Below, piece after piece: positions 35,404 to 45,100 of a stretch of 64,000 nt of DNA. The translations under genes were made by a program, and so were the position numbers. This DNA comes from JASSUD01 sp031963405 (GTDB lineage: Bacteria > Pseudomonadota > Gammaproteobacteria > Burkholderiales > Burkholderiaceae): assembly GCA_031963405.1 (NCBI GenBank), contig JASSUJ010000001.1:496001-560000 (forward strand), in the 5' to 3' direction. How positions within the stretch are numbered: position 1 is the first letter of the stretch; each line of letters opens with the position of its first letter. The notes under the pieces are model-generated. The model had not been told where the DNA came from, did no database searches, and was given only the letters and a program-made list of their open reading frames with translations.

Positions 35404-35548
35404 AGAACCTGTTTAGTAATTGTTCAAAAGGTCGTCAGTCGGGGGAGGACGGAACGGAGGAACCGGAGTGTACGTAGGTGTACATGAGGATTCCGAGTAC
35501 CGCCCGACCCCGAATCACGGCCTTTTGGGCGATTACTAAACAGGTTCT
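35404..35548. repeat. Long imperfect palindrome with AGAACCTGTTTAGTAAT ends
   Basis: The outer 17 bases pair perfectly with ATTACTAAACAGGTTCT at the other end. Inner stems include CAAAAGG.../CCTTTTG and GTCGGG/CCCGAC, and a central GTGTACGTAGGTGTACA. The right end overlaps the bioB stop codon (35549-35547). It fills the bioB-ratA gap and could act as a terminator. Confidence 0.65.
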
Positions 35549-36632
35549 AAGGCGTAGCCTCGGCAGCATGGATGCCAAGCTTAGCAAGTAACGCACGATC
35601 TGCCTGTGCTTGAGGATTCGCCGTGGTTAACAGCTGTTCACCATAGAAAATTGAGTTTGCACCTGCCAGAAAACATAATGCCTGTAACGCTTCATCCATC
35701 TGTTCGCGACCCGCTGAGAGGCGCACCATCGCGCGTGGCATGGTGATCCGCGCGATTGCAATGGTTCGCACAAACTCGAAGGCATCGAGTGGCTCGACGT
35801 CGGCAAGCGGCGTACCTTCGACTTGCACCAGATTATTAATCGGCACCGACTCAGGATAGGGATCAAGATTGGCAAGTTGCGTGATTAGCCCCGCGCGCTC
35901 ACGGCGTGATTCCCCCATTCCTACGATACCGCCACAACATACGTTAATACCAGCGTCGCGCACATACTTCAGGGTATCAAGTCGATCTTGATAGGTGCGG
36001 GTGCTGATGATTTGTCCGTAAAACTCGGGCGACGTGTCAAGGTTGTGGTTGTAATAATCAAGGCCTGCTTCGTTGAGCGCCTCCGCTTGACTTCCATTAA
36101 GCATGCCAAGCGTCATACAGGTTTCGAGACCAAGGGCTTTTACGCCGCGAATCATTTCAGTCACCGCAGCAATGTCTCGATCTTTGGGACTACGCCATGC
36201 AGCGCCCATACAAAAGCGCGTCGCACCTTGGTCTTTAGCGGCCTGTGCCGCTTCGAGCACCTTGCCAAGAGACATTAATTTATCCGCTTTGACAGGCGTG
36301 TCATGAGAAGCAGATTGCGGACAATACGCACAGTCTTCTGGGCAGCCGCCAGTCTTAATGGATAACAGCGTGGATAATTGCACCGCATTGGGATCAAAAT
36401 GCGCGCGGTGCGTTTGTTGTGCACGGAACAGCAAATCGTTAAAGGGCAGCGCATAAAGCGCGGCTACATCAGTAACACTCCAACGTGGAGGCGGCGTGAG
36501 AGCACCAATCTCGGAAGCATTAAGCATGCGTGTGTGCTCAGAAGTATGAGGAGGAAGAACGTGATGCGCACTGACAATATTGTCAGTAGGCGTATCGAGT
36601 TGCGGTGGAGTAGGTTCGGTCACTTTCGGCAA
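35547..36632 (-). CDS. bioB: Biotin synthase
   Basis: A radical-SAM enzyme that inserts sulfur into dethiobiotin. The 361-residue protein has a 45-residue Pro/Thr-rich N-terminal extension, then the cluster motif CPEDCAYC (CxxxCxxC, about 96-103), YYNHNLDTSPEFY, CCGGIVGMGE (second-cluster Cys) and the IARITMPRAMVRLSAGR segment with the Arg ligand. Last gene of bioA-bioD-bioB; six bases separate it from bioD. Its stop is in a palindrome. Confidence 0.96.
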   Translation of the reverse strand: MPKVTEPTPPQLDTPTDNIVSAHHVLPPHTSEHTRMLNASEIGALTPPPRWSVTDVAALYALPFNDLLFRAQQTHRAHFDPNAVQLSTLLSIKTGGCPEDCAYCPQSASHDTPVKADKLMSLGKVLEAAQAAKDQGATRFCMGAAWRSPKDRDIAAVTEMIRGVKALGLETCMTLGMLNGSQAEALNEAGLDYYNHNLDTSPEFYGQIISTRTYQDRLDTLKYVRDAGINVCCGGIVGMGESRRERAGLITQLANLDPYPESVPINNLVQVEGTPLADVEPLDAFEFVRTIAIARITMPRAMVRLSAGREQMDEALQALCFLAGANSIFYGEQLLTTANPQAQADRALLAKLGIHAAEATP

Positions 36633-36638
36633 TCTTTA

Positions 36639-37373
36639 CTAAAAAACTGATTGAAAATCACTGCGCATACAAACAAGCAATGGGGCGATATTCAAATAGG
36701 TCATCGCGATAGTCGCAGATGCTGGTTGCAAATAGGGAATGGTGCCAAGCAGCGGCGCGCGATATTGATGGTTAAGGCGCACACGTAGCGCATCGATATT
36801 TTCCTGAGCATAACGCATCATCGGATCAATCTGATTAGCCACCCATCCTGCGAGGGTAAGGCCGCGTGCAGCGATCGCCTCCGCAGTCAAAAGCGCATGA
36901 TTCAGACATCCAAGTCGCATACCGACCACCAACACAACCGGCAGGTTTAATGCAAGCGCAAGGTCCGCAGTGTCTTGCGTATCATTAAGCGGCACACGAA
37001 AGCCACCGACTCCTTCAACGATAACAACATCCGCCGTTTGAAGCACCTGTGCATGGCAGGCAACGATTGATCCGATATTGAGCGTTACCCCTTCCTGGGC
37101 TGCGGCAATATGCGGCGCAGCAGGTTCTGTTAGCAGATAAGGCGTAGAAATATTGGCGGGTAATTTGACGTTTGCAGCATGGGCAAGTTGCTCGGCATCT
37201 TCGTTACACCATACGCCATTGCGATATTCAGCACCGGCCGCAATCGGCTTCATCGCAGCCGTACGCAGGCCATTCGCGCTGAACGCGCCTAACAGCGCCG
37301 TTGATACGAGAGTTTTACCAATCTCGGTATCAGTACCAGTAATAAAAAAAGATTGAGAAGGGGATGCGGTCAA
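36639..37373 (-). CDS. bioD: Dethiobiotin synthetase
   Basis: Closes the ureido ring: 7,8-diaminopelargonate plus CO2 and ATP to dethiobiotin. The 244-residue protein shows the P-loop FFITGTDTEIGKTLVS (about residues 9-24), PIAAG, VVIVEGVGGFRVPL (about 113-126) and GWVANQID. The last 12 residues (MRSDFQSVF region) look divergent, so the C-terminus may be slightly altered. It overlaps bioA by four bases. Confidence 0.94.
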   Translation of the reverse strand: MTASPSQSFFITGTDTEIGKTLVSTALLGAFSANGLRTAAMKPIAAGAEYRNGVWCNEDAEQLAHAANVKLPANISTPYLLTEPAAPHIAAAQEGVTLNIGSIVACHAQVLQTADVVIVEGVGGFRVPLNDTQDTADLALALNLPVVLVVGMRLGCLNHALLTAEAIAARGLTLAGWVANQIDPMMRYAQENIDALRVRLNHQYRAPLLGTIPYLQPASATIAMTYLNIAPLLVCMRSDFQSVF

Positions 37374-38710
37374 AGCAGTTCCTGGCCAATTACCTGTTCA
37401 AGTGTCGCGCGCATGCGTGCGACAAGTAATTCGATTTCATCGTCAGACAAAATATAAGGCGGCATTATATATACCGTATTGCCAATGGGGCGCAGCAGCA
37501 GCTCATGTTGCAAGGCAGCCTCAAAAAAGCGGCGCGAGAAAGTTTTAGTGAGCGCATGGCTAGCTGAGCGCACATCAAATGCAATGATCGTCCCGCAGCG
37601 ACGCAGATTACGCACCCGTGGATGATCTGCAAATGGCTCAAAAAGATGCGCAAGTCGGGCCGATTTGATACGATTTTGCCGCAGCACATCGTTGCTTTCA
37701 AACAGCTCAAGGGTTGCAAGTGCAGCGCGACAGGCGAGCGGGTTGCCCGTGTACGAATGCGAGTGTAAAAAACCCCGCGCCATCTCATCATCGTAAAATG
37801 CCTTGAAAATCGCATCACGCGTTAACACCACAGATAGAGGCAAATAACCGCCGCTGATACCTTTAGACAAACACAGGAAATCAGGCTGAATAGCCGCTTG
37901 TTCATACGCGAAAAAAGTACCGGTGCGACCGCACCCAACAGCAATCTCATCCGCGATCAAATGCACTTCGTAGTAATCGCACAGCGCCCGCAGCTCCGAA
38001 ATAAAAAGAGGGTCGTGCATCGCCATGCCGGCCGCGCACTGAACGAGGGGTTCGATAATAATCGCGGCGATTTGGGTATGGCGAGCGTCAAGCAATTCAA
38101 CGGTCGCAGCCAGGCTGCGCCGAGCCACATCTGCTGCTGTTTCGCCATCCGCCGCACCGCGTGCATCAGGCGACGGTATGACATGTGCGGGGCGCAGCAT
38201 GCCATCGTACGCATCCTTAAAAATGGCGACATCTGTGACGCTAAGCGCACCAATCGTCTCCCCGTGATAGCCATTCGCGACGCAAACAAACTCGGACTTA
38301 CCAGGCTGACCTTGATTTCGCCAATAATGAAAACTCATCTTCAGCGCAATTTCGACCGCTGATGCACCATCAGAGGCGAAAAACGCATGACCAAGCACGC
38401 CGCCTGTCAACCGGCTAAGCGCTTCGGCCAACTCAATCGCCGGCGTATGCGTACAGCCACCGAGCATCGCATGCTCAAGCGTATCGAGCTGCGCTTTAAG
38501 CGCATTATTGATATGCGCGTTGGCATGCCCAAAAAGATTAACCCACCATGAACTAATGGCATCGAGATACCTCCGCCCTTCAGTATCATATAGCCATGCC
38601 CCTGCCCCACGCGCAATGGGTAAAAGCGGCAACCGCTCGTGATGCTTCATTTGCGTACAAGGATGCCAAACCGATTTAAGGCTACGTTCAACCCAAGTCG
38701 AATTATTCAT
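37370..38710 (-). CDS. bioA: Adenosylmethionine--8-amino-7-oxononanoate aminotransferase
   Basis: PLP enzyme using SAM as amino donor to make 7,8-diaminopelargonate. The 446-residue class III aminotransferase has SVWHPCTQMKHHE (about 13-25, BioA-specific), YLDAISSWWVNLFGH, GSSAVEIALK-like DGASAVEIALKM, LIADEIAVGCGRTG and the Schiff-base Lys in CLSKGISGGYLPLS (about 283). First gene of the operon. The substrate KAPA is normally made by BioF, whose gene usually lies between bioA and bioD in Burkholderia but is absent here. Confidence 0.95.
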   Translation of the reverse strand: MNNSTWVERSLKSVWHPCTQMKHHERLPLLPIARGAGAWLYDTEGRRYLDAISSWWVNLFGHANAHINNALKAQLDTLEHAMLGGCTHTPAIELAEALSRLTGGVLGHAFFASDGASAVEIALKMSFHYWRNQGQPGKSEFVCVANGYHGETIGALSVTDVAIFKDAYDGMLRPAHVIPSPDARGAADGETAADVARRSLAATVELLDARHTQIAAIIIEPLVQCAAGMAMHDPLFISELRALCDYYEVHLIADEIAVGCGRTGTFFAYEQAAIQPDFLCLSKGISGGYLPLSVVLTRDAIFKAFYDDEMARGFLHSHSYTGNPLACRAALATLELFESNDVLRQNRIKSARLAHLFEPFADHPRVRNLRRCGTIIAFDVRSASHALTKTFSRRFFEAALQHELLLRPIGNTVYIMPPYILSDDEIELLVARMRATLEQVIGQELL

Positions 38711-39114
38711 TTCACTTTACCATCGGTTCGTCGTTATCTTGTTTAAAAATATTCCGACTGTGGAAAGCCAAATTAGATAGCGTACCGACGACCAGGCTTT
38801 CCACGTTTTCAGTCGTAAGAGTAGTAGAAATTTTGTCTGGCCAGAGACCAACTTCAAACCGCTAGCAAGATTATAGAAAACATCAACATTGCCCAGGCGG
38901 TAATAAGTAATTCTCGCGGGACCATCTGACATAATGGTTTCGTCTCCTTCTTACATCACCTGTTAAAAAGAAACTTAAGTTTCTTGAATCTGTCTGCTCT
39001 TCTCCGCGAGGCATATTTAATTATTTTTCTTTAAAATGTATTTTGCTAACGAGATAGGTTTATATTCAATATTTGATTAATTCATATTTTCTTAAAGCGC
39101 TAAGGATCAATAAA
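38711..39114. other. Spacer between bioA and the 661-residue gene
   Basis: Holds a probable gene remnant (38717-38932, listed separately) and an AT-rich segment that should include the promoters of bioA and the plus-strand gene. No BirA-operator-like palindrome was recognised. Confidence 0.4.
38717..38932 (-). pseudogene. Remnant, possibly alpha/beta-hydrolase N-terminus
   Basis: The frame opens MSDGPARITYYRLGNVDVFY, which resembles the start of haloalkane-dehalogenase-like alpha/beta hydrolases (followed in intact proteins by LLLLHGFP). Here the following residues do not continue the fold, and another frame (EVGLWPDKISTTL...) looks more coding to the end. I read it as a truncated or fused relic directly upstream of bioA. 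It could also be a small expressed ORF. Confidence 0.35.
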
Positions 39115-41100
39115 ATGCCACATATTTCATCTTCTTTACCTCGTTATTCTGATACGCGTGGCACGCAGACTAACCAGCCTGCAAATACTATTTACTCGTC
39201 ATGCAAGCAAAAAATAATTGATATTCCTGAGCTGCGAGTAGAAATTGAAAAATCTATCCAAGATAAAAAGGCGAAGCTCGCGTATTGGCGGGCGTGGACT
39301 ATACCCACAACAAAAAGTGGAGATACATTTAAATCTTTGAAGCATACGATTTTTCTAGCAAAAACACCAACATTCCTTGAGGAAAGAAAAAAAGAGCTTG
39401 AAGCGCTAATACAAGATGAAAAGGAAAAGAAAGAGACGCTGATAGATGAGAAAGAAATCGCGGCAACCGAACAAAAGCAACAAACGTACAAAAAAGAAAT
39501 AGAGAAGATCGAAGAAGAAAAGCAGGCGCGCTACCAAGCAATTCTTACGGGTGCACCTGAACTACGCGCATTTATGCTAGAGCAACCATTTGAAGTATTT
39601 TGTGCGATAAATGCTGAAAAGCTTCAGAGCAAACAGTACGAGCGAGTTATTCCCTATTTGCAAAAATTTGTTGATCAATATGAACAAACCTCTCCTCATT
39701 TACAGACATTGGAAGAGCATAGCAAAGCATTACAAGCATTTAAAAAATTTCTAGCGTTTGTGCCTTATACCCCAGACCTTAGCCTAATCTTAGATAACGC
39801 TAAACAAATACAAAAAAAGCTATTAGCACAATGGTTTACACACTTTTGCGCTTCTGCAAAAGTATGCTCAACAGAACAGCACAAAGCAAAGCTTTTATCC
39901 CTCAAAAATCTCTTTTTACAAATCTCGCTGCAAAGTCATGAACAGCAGGTGGAGAACGGAGAATTCGGTGAAGAACTTAAAAATTTGGCAGAAAATCCTG
40001 TGGAAAAGCGGGGGGCTATATTAGGAAATTTAACAGCAGAACTAAAATCTCTAAAAAACCAAGAAATAATATATTTATATAATTATTTTATTTGCGAATC
40101 ATTAATAAAATATTTTTCTACTTATTCAAAAAAAGAAGTTGAACTAATATTAAATAACTTAGCCAAAAGCTATTCCAACCTATTGCCGAAATTATTAAAA
40201 TCATTTTTTTGGAAAGAGATAAACTTATACCCTGAAAACAAGAAATATATTTTCATTAAAGATGCCATATTAAGCGCATCATTCCCAGATAAAAATAAAA
40301 TATTAAATAATTATCCAGGATTACCATATAACTCTATACTATACATCCTAGAGTCCGAGTTAAATTCTCTAACAATTAAACAAAATATAAATTTTCTTGG
40401 ACACCTTTACAATTATGCTAAATCCGTACCAGAATCCGAGCTGAGATTAAATATAAAAGATATTATTGAACTTATTCAATCTGTTTCCGATCTTGGCTCA
40501 CTAATTGGCTATAGCAAAACTGGGGAAATTAAAATCCATAGCGAACTCCAATATAAAATTAGTGCTTTATTAAGCAAATATCTACAAATACTGCCTACGG
40601 GCGCAACTCATTCACTTTTATTAGGCATGGTTAATATATTCAACCTATTCTGCAAAGGAGAAAAAAATAGACTAGATAAATTGATGAGGACATATTCTGG
40701 GATTGCATCTAATAAAGACGAATTATTATTAGAAATAATAAAAAATATGGATAATTTGGATAAAAAAGAAGACAAATCTTTATTTTTTCAATGGATTTAT
40801 CCATACTTAAAAAAGAAACGTTTTCTGTTGCTAACCTTATCTGATTTTAAAATTTTATTAGAAAATTGGGGAAATTTCTCTAAGAGCCATCAAAAGAACA
40901 TTATTGTCTGGCTAGAAAAATATTTATATCAAAATAAATCGTTAGAGTTATTGCAGGCTATAGAAAAAAATTTAGATAAATTACCTCAAGAATTACAGAA
41001 AGACGCAAATAAATTGCTTGCTCAAAATGGAAAGCAAGCTAAGAAGCAAGCAAGAAAACAAGCTCTAGAAGAAACGTTAGCTAAATTGCAAGTATCATAA
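39115..41100 (+). CDS. Coiled-coil and helical-repeat protein (candidate effector)
   Basis: The start at 39115 has AAGGA eight bases upstream; an in-frame ATG at 39073 lacks one. 661 residues. The N-terminus is Ser/Thr/Pro-rich (SSSLPRYSDTRGTQ). Residues 85-145 are a highly charged coiled coil (KEKKETLIDEKEIAATEQK). The rest is leucine-rich alpha-helix that may form HEAT/ARM-like repeats, ending in a basic KQAKKQARKQALE helix. Style and C-terminal part resemble the decayed gene at 12996-14574. AT content rises sharply from about 40030, as if two sequence sources were joined. No family recognised. Confidence 0.55.
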   Translation: MPHISSSLPRYSDTRGTQTNQPANTIYSSCKQKIIDIPELRVEIEKSIQDKKAKLAYWRAWTIPTTKSGDTFKSLKHTIFLAKTPTFLEERKKELEALIQDEKEKKETLIDEKEIAATEQKQQTYKKEIEKIEEEKQARYQAILTGAPELRAFMLEQPFEVFCAINAEKLQSKQYERVIPYLQKFVDQYEQTSPHLQTLEEHSKALQAFKKFLAFVPYTPDLSLILDNAKQIQKKLLAQWFTHFCASAKVCSTEQHKAKLLSLKNLFLQISLQSHEQQVENGEFGEELKNLAENPVEKRGAILGNLTAELKSLKNQEIIYLYNYFICESLIKYFSTYSKKEVELILNNLAKSYSNLLPKLLKSFFWKEINLYPENKKYIFIKDAILSASFPDKNKILNNYPGLPYNSILYILESELNSLTIKQNINFLGHLYNYAKSVPESELRLNIKDIIELIQSVSDLGSLIGYSKTGEIKIHSELQYKISALLSKYLQILPTGATHSLLLGMVNIFNLFCKGEKNRLDKLMRTYSGIASNKDELLLEIIKNMDNLDKKEDKSLFFQWIYPYLKKKRFLLLTLSDFKILLENWGNFSKSHQKNIIVWLEKYLYQNKSLELLQAIEKNLDKLPQELQKDANKLLAQNGKQAKKQARKQALEETLAKLQVS

Positions 41101-41164
41101 AAAGCTAATGCAGATATGGAGCGAGCATAACGCATTGCAGCGCAACCGCAGCGACTGCTTTAGG

Positions 41165-41209
41165 TGGTCGAGTAGCCTGAGGGTGAGATCCCCTCGGGCT
41201 ACTCGACCA
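41165..41209. repeat. Strong hairpin downstream of the 661-residue gene
   Basis: The 19-base stem TGGTCGAGTAGCCTGAGGG/CCCTCGGGCTACTCGACCA has one mismatch and a 7-base loop. No T-run follows on either side, so it is not a textbook terminator. A hairpin of similar plan (different stem, same GAGGG/CCCTC base) is at 46039. Confidence 0.55.
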
Positions 41210-41217
41210 GATCACAT

Positions 41218-41788
41218 TCAAGCGTTTCCACGCCTAGCCTCGATAGCATGAACCTGCCCTACCCCTGTCCAGGCATGGCGATTCGGATGCGCTTGGGCGA
41301 AATCACTTTCATCCATAAACATCCCCCTCTATCTCCGCTGCTCTCGCTCTCGCTAACAAGAGCTTGAGGTCAGCTTGAGCTTGTTCGAAGCGCTTCGAGA
41401 CAAACCCTGCCTGCGTGAGCGCCCCTTTCAGCGTATTGATATGCACCTAAAGACCCGATGCCTGCCGCAACTTGGCTAGCAGAGCGGGCGCACTAAGCGC
41501 TTCTGCCTCTGCCCATTGACTCAGTTGGACTTGGCTTGCTTCATCCAACTTGCGTCGTGCTCCGCTGCGTGCACAATCACGCAATGAGTTAAAGCCACGC
41601 GCACGCCGATGTTTACGTCGATCGTAAACAGTGTCTAAATGCCCCCTTGTTGCTGGCTAATATCTTTCGCCTTCGACCCTTGCGCAAAATACAGAATCGT
41701 TTGCGCTCGTTCTCACTCACGCCATCAGCACTACGTTTCACCAGCCTTTTCAGGCCGCCTTCTTCAGTCTCACTTAACTTCAATTCCA
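41218..41788 (-). pseudogene. Truncated IS630-family transposase
   Basis: Joining minus-strand frames gives ETEEGGLKRLVKRSADGVSE, then FAQGSKAKDISQQQG and TVYDRRKHRRARGFNSLRD (helix-turn-helix), ARRKLDEASQVQLSQWAEAEA, HINTLKGALTQAGFVSKRFE and MFMDESDFAQAHPNRHAWTG, ending ARRGNA and a stop. DESDF matches the first catalytic Asp of the IS630 DDE domain. At least two frameshifts and loss of the C-terminal catalytic part make it dead. It sits at the left edge of the STAND gene island. Confidence 0.75.
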
Positions 41789-41896
41789 TCCCTTTCCTCT
41801 TGGCTAGCCTAGCTTGAACAACAGGGCCTTATCTTACGGAATTAATTTTTGTTGATAACTTACCTAATGCCAGCACTTGGCTCAATAAAATCTGAT

Positions 41897-41970
41897 TTTA
41901 TATTTTTAGTGAATTAAATTTTTTCACGACTTCACCCTTTTAGGCTTGGATGGCAGAAATTGAATATCCA
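41897..41970. repeat. Direct repeat R1 (partial copy)
   Basis: TTTATATTTTTAGTGAATTAA through GCAGAAATTGAATA matches the first about 75 bases of R2 (46148) and R3 (52664) in the same orientation. The tRNA-like second part of R2/R3 is missing here. Confidence 0.65.
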
Positions 41971-42144
41971 GTGATTATCCCGATAGTTGAGTTGGCTATA
42001 AACCGTAAAACTCTGGGTCTTTTGTACGTAGGCAATTAGCCTTTTAGCTTGATAGCGTGCTGAGTTTTCTCAGCATGAAGTCGTGATGCAAACCAGCCGT
42101 TACTTGCAGTTAAGTGCGGACTTCCATAAAGAATAAGAAAGAGC

Positions 42145-45100
42145 ATGCTAAATATCTCAACACATTATGCGCAGAAGGCGCTCTTCCCACTTTCCACTGA
42201 CCAAATTACATTAGATTTAAGGCAAGCGCGCGAGCATAAGAGAACGCATCCAGAGCAGGCAGACTCTTTGTATACGCAAGTGGAAAAGGCCTTACTTGAA
42301 CTGGCTGAGCAGCAGAATGTGCAGCCGTTACCGTTGAGCGAGCGCGAGGAACGGTCTGAAACCCTGCAGCAGGAAGCATTACGTAAGCAGATTGCTGAGG
42401 TGTATGTCGAGCATGGAGAGGTGCTCGATAGGCTCAAACAAACTAAGCAAGCTCAGACGTGTTACGAGCAAGCGCAGGCATGGGATCCTTTGCGTACCGC
42501 GGCGCAGTTGAATCTTTCTTTACCCGCTACCGGCCCTCGGTTTTCTCTTGGTCGGCAAGCGTTCCAGCCAGCCCATTACGTTAACCGCACAGAATTGACT
42601 AAATTACTTGACTTGCTCAAAGAACAAGACAATGCGGTGATTGAAGTGATGGGGCCAGTTGGTGCAGGTAAGACCACCCTCCTCCAGCATTTAAGTCACC
42701 CTCGTCCTAATCCGTGCTTTAAGGATTATGATTTACTGGCATGGATCGACTGCCGCAGTGTGAGCTCTGCACATGCCGATATTCAAGCTATTAATCATAC
42801 ACTTGGCCATGGCAACTTAAGCCCACAAGCCGCGTTGCGGCAGTTAGCGAATTATGTCCAACAACATCCCCGTTCGCTTTTGATATTGGATGGGGTCGCC
42901 TCCAATAATATCGAGCTTATTTCAAGCTGGTTGAAACCTCTTTCTGGTTTGGGCCAATTAATCTATACGACAACCCAACCCTTGTCAGCGTCATTGAGCG
43001 GAAGTTTAGGGCGACCTGTTAAATCGTTGCCGCTTAATCTTTTTAATGCCGATCAAGCCAAGCAGTTAGTTCAGCAGCATCTCTCAGAGCAGGCGAAGGA
43101 ATCATTGAAGGATGAGGATTTTTCTCAGGTCATTAAAATGACGAGGGGATATCCGGGAGTTATTAAAGCGTTATGTCAGCATTATCAATCGAGATCAGTG
43201 AAGTTTAAAAACTTTGCTGATTTCTTGCTGCAATCGCACGAACATCAGAGTAAGCGAGATGCTTTATTGGGTGAGATAGCGCAGGCGAGTCTTGAGTCAC
43301 TCGAAGAGCAAGCATTGACCGATCCCATTGCCGCTCGGGCATTGACACTGCTTAAGCAAACGGCTTGGCTCGGAGGTCAATCGATTCCATTTGATTTTTT
43401 TGTCGATATTGTCGATAAACAGAAGCAAGTGGATTTCGATGCGATTCAAATTCTGTATGACAAACAGCTTGCAATGCTAGAGATTGATCGAGATACCCAA
43501 AGCCTGAAGCTTAATTCAGCTTTTGTGAGTGTGGTGCAAAAGCAGTTTGAATCAGAGCAACATTTGCTGCTAGAAAAAAATATCCAACGCCTGTCTGAGG
43601 TTTTTAGTTATTTAACGAATAATGAGGGAAAGCAAGGACATAAAAGCCAGCCTGATGATTTAAAGCCATATGCAGATTTGGTCGATACATTGCTATTTGA
43701 GACGTGCGTAAGACCTTTTCCATCTGAGGAGAAAACTTCTTTACTGGGCCAAACACTGTCTTTGTCTGAAAATAAACTGACTTTATTGAGCCAAGTGCTG
43801 GCATTAGGCAGCAGTCTAGCCAGACTCTACTATTTGCACCACGGTGCATTGCAGTTGGCCTATGAACGTCTAGACAAGGCCCAAGACTTCTTTAAGCTGG
43901 AAATCTCTGAGGAGCTCATGGCTCACTTTGAGCAAGAGCCAGAGAGCTTTACTTCACGCTCCATTAGCCAAGAAGAAGCTCAGTTACTCAAACTGTATAG
44001 CCAAGAATATCTGTATCAAAAAGCAACACTCGCCTCTCAGCTGACACCACGGGGTCAGGTACCTGCGTCAGTAGCACAGAATTTTAAGAAAAGTTATGCG
44101 ATTCAAGTGAATTTAGGAGAGCACGTTAAGCCTGACGCCATTGCCTATACGCTGCTCAACTTTGCTCGAGCGTTGCGCAAGCAGGAGCGTTTAATCAATG
44201 CGCTTGAAACGTATGGCAAATTAAAGCAATGGATGGAACAATATCCCGAGCTGTTTGATGAAGTTACGCGTGCCAAGCTGCTAATAGATCAAGGCATTAT
44301 CGAAAAAGAGGCGCAGGATAACTCTGGTGAGACTGATCCGAATTACACAACAGCGATCAATATGCTGCGCGAGACGCACGATGTTTATCTGCGTAATAAA
44401 AATATAGCAGGAAACCAGGACCGGAATTTGGGGATGGTATCTATTTACCTTGGCGAAGCCTATTTAGCTGATAAGCAATTTGAGCTAGGTATCCAACATA
44501 CTTGCCAGATTTTGCATTACGACGGCGCGCGCCAACAAAACCAGGCACGTGCTTACTTCACTCTAGCGCGAGCGTTTGATGAAGCCGGGTATAGTGCGCT
44601 GGCTAAACTCTTTATTGACCAAGCCGCACCTTTACAAATCAAAGCTTATCAAGCTACTACAGAAGAGTGGCGTCTAAAGATAGAGGTAAAATTGCTGGCG
44701 CGTTATCAGAAAACTGAGCCGCTCGTGCAGATGAATCAATGGAAAACTCAAACTGACCTAGCCGAGCATTGCAGGCAATCTTTGGTCGACAGTAGTGCCC
44801 CGTCTCAGCATCTTTCACTTGCGAAAATACAAGAGCTGGAAGATCAAGCTTACAACTGGTTGTGGCGGCATCAAGACAAAACCAAAGTGGCAGCTAAACG
44901 CGTTGAGGCTGAAGAAACACAAGCTAAGAACGACAACGCGAAAAAAGAAGCGGCGGAAAGACTTGAGGTACAGCGTCAACAAGATGAAGTATGGTATCAA
45001 GAGTTTGCACACCGGACTAAGCTAGACAACCCTTATGCAATTAGCTTTGCTCAGCAATTCAAAGAAAAATTGGGGGATAAAATTCTGAATAAACTACGCG

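Noticed and set aside
37898..38362. 154-codon plus-strand ORF inside bioA
   Set aside because: Antisense to a complete, conserved aminotransferase; Arg/Cys-rich shadow composition.
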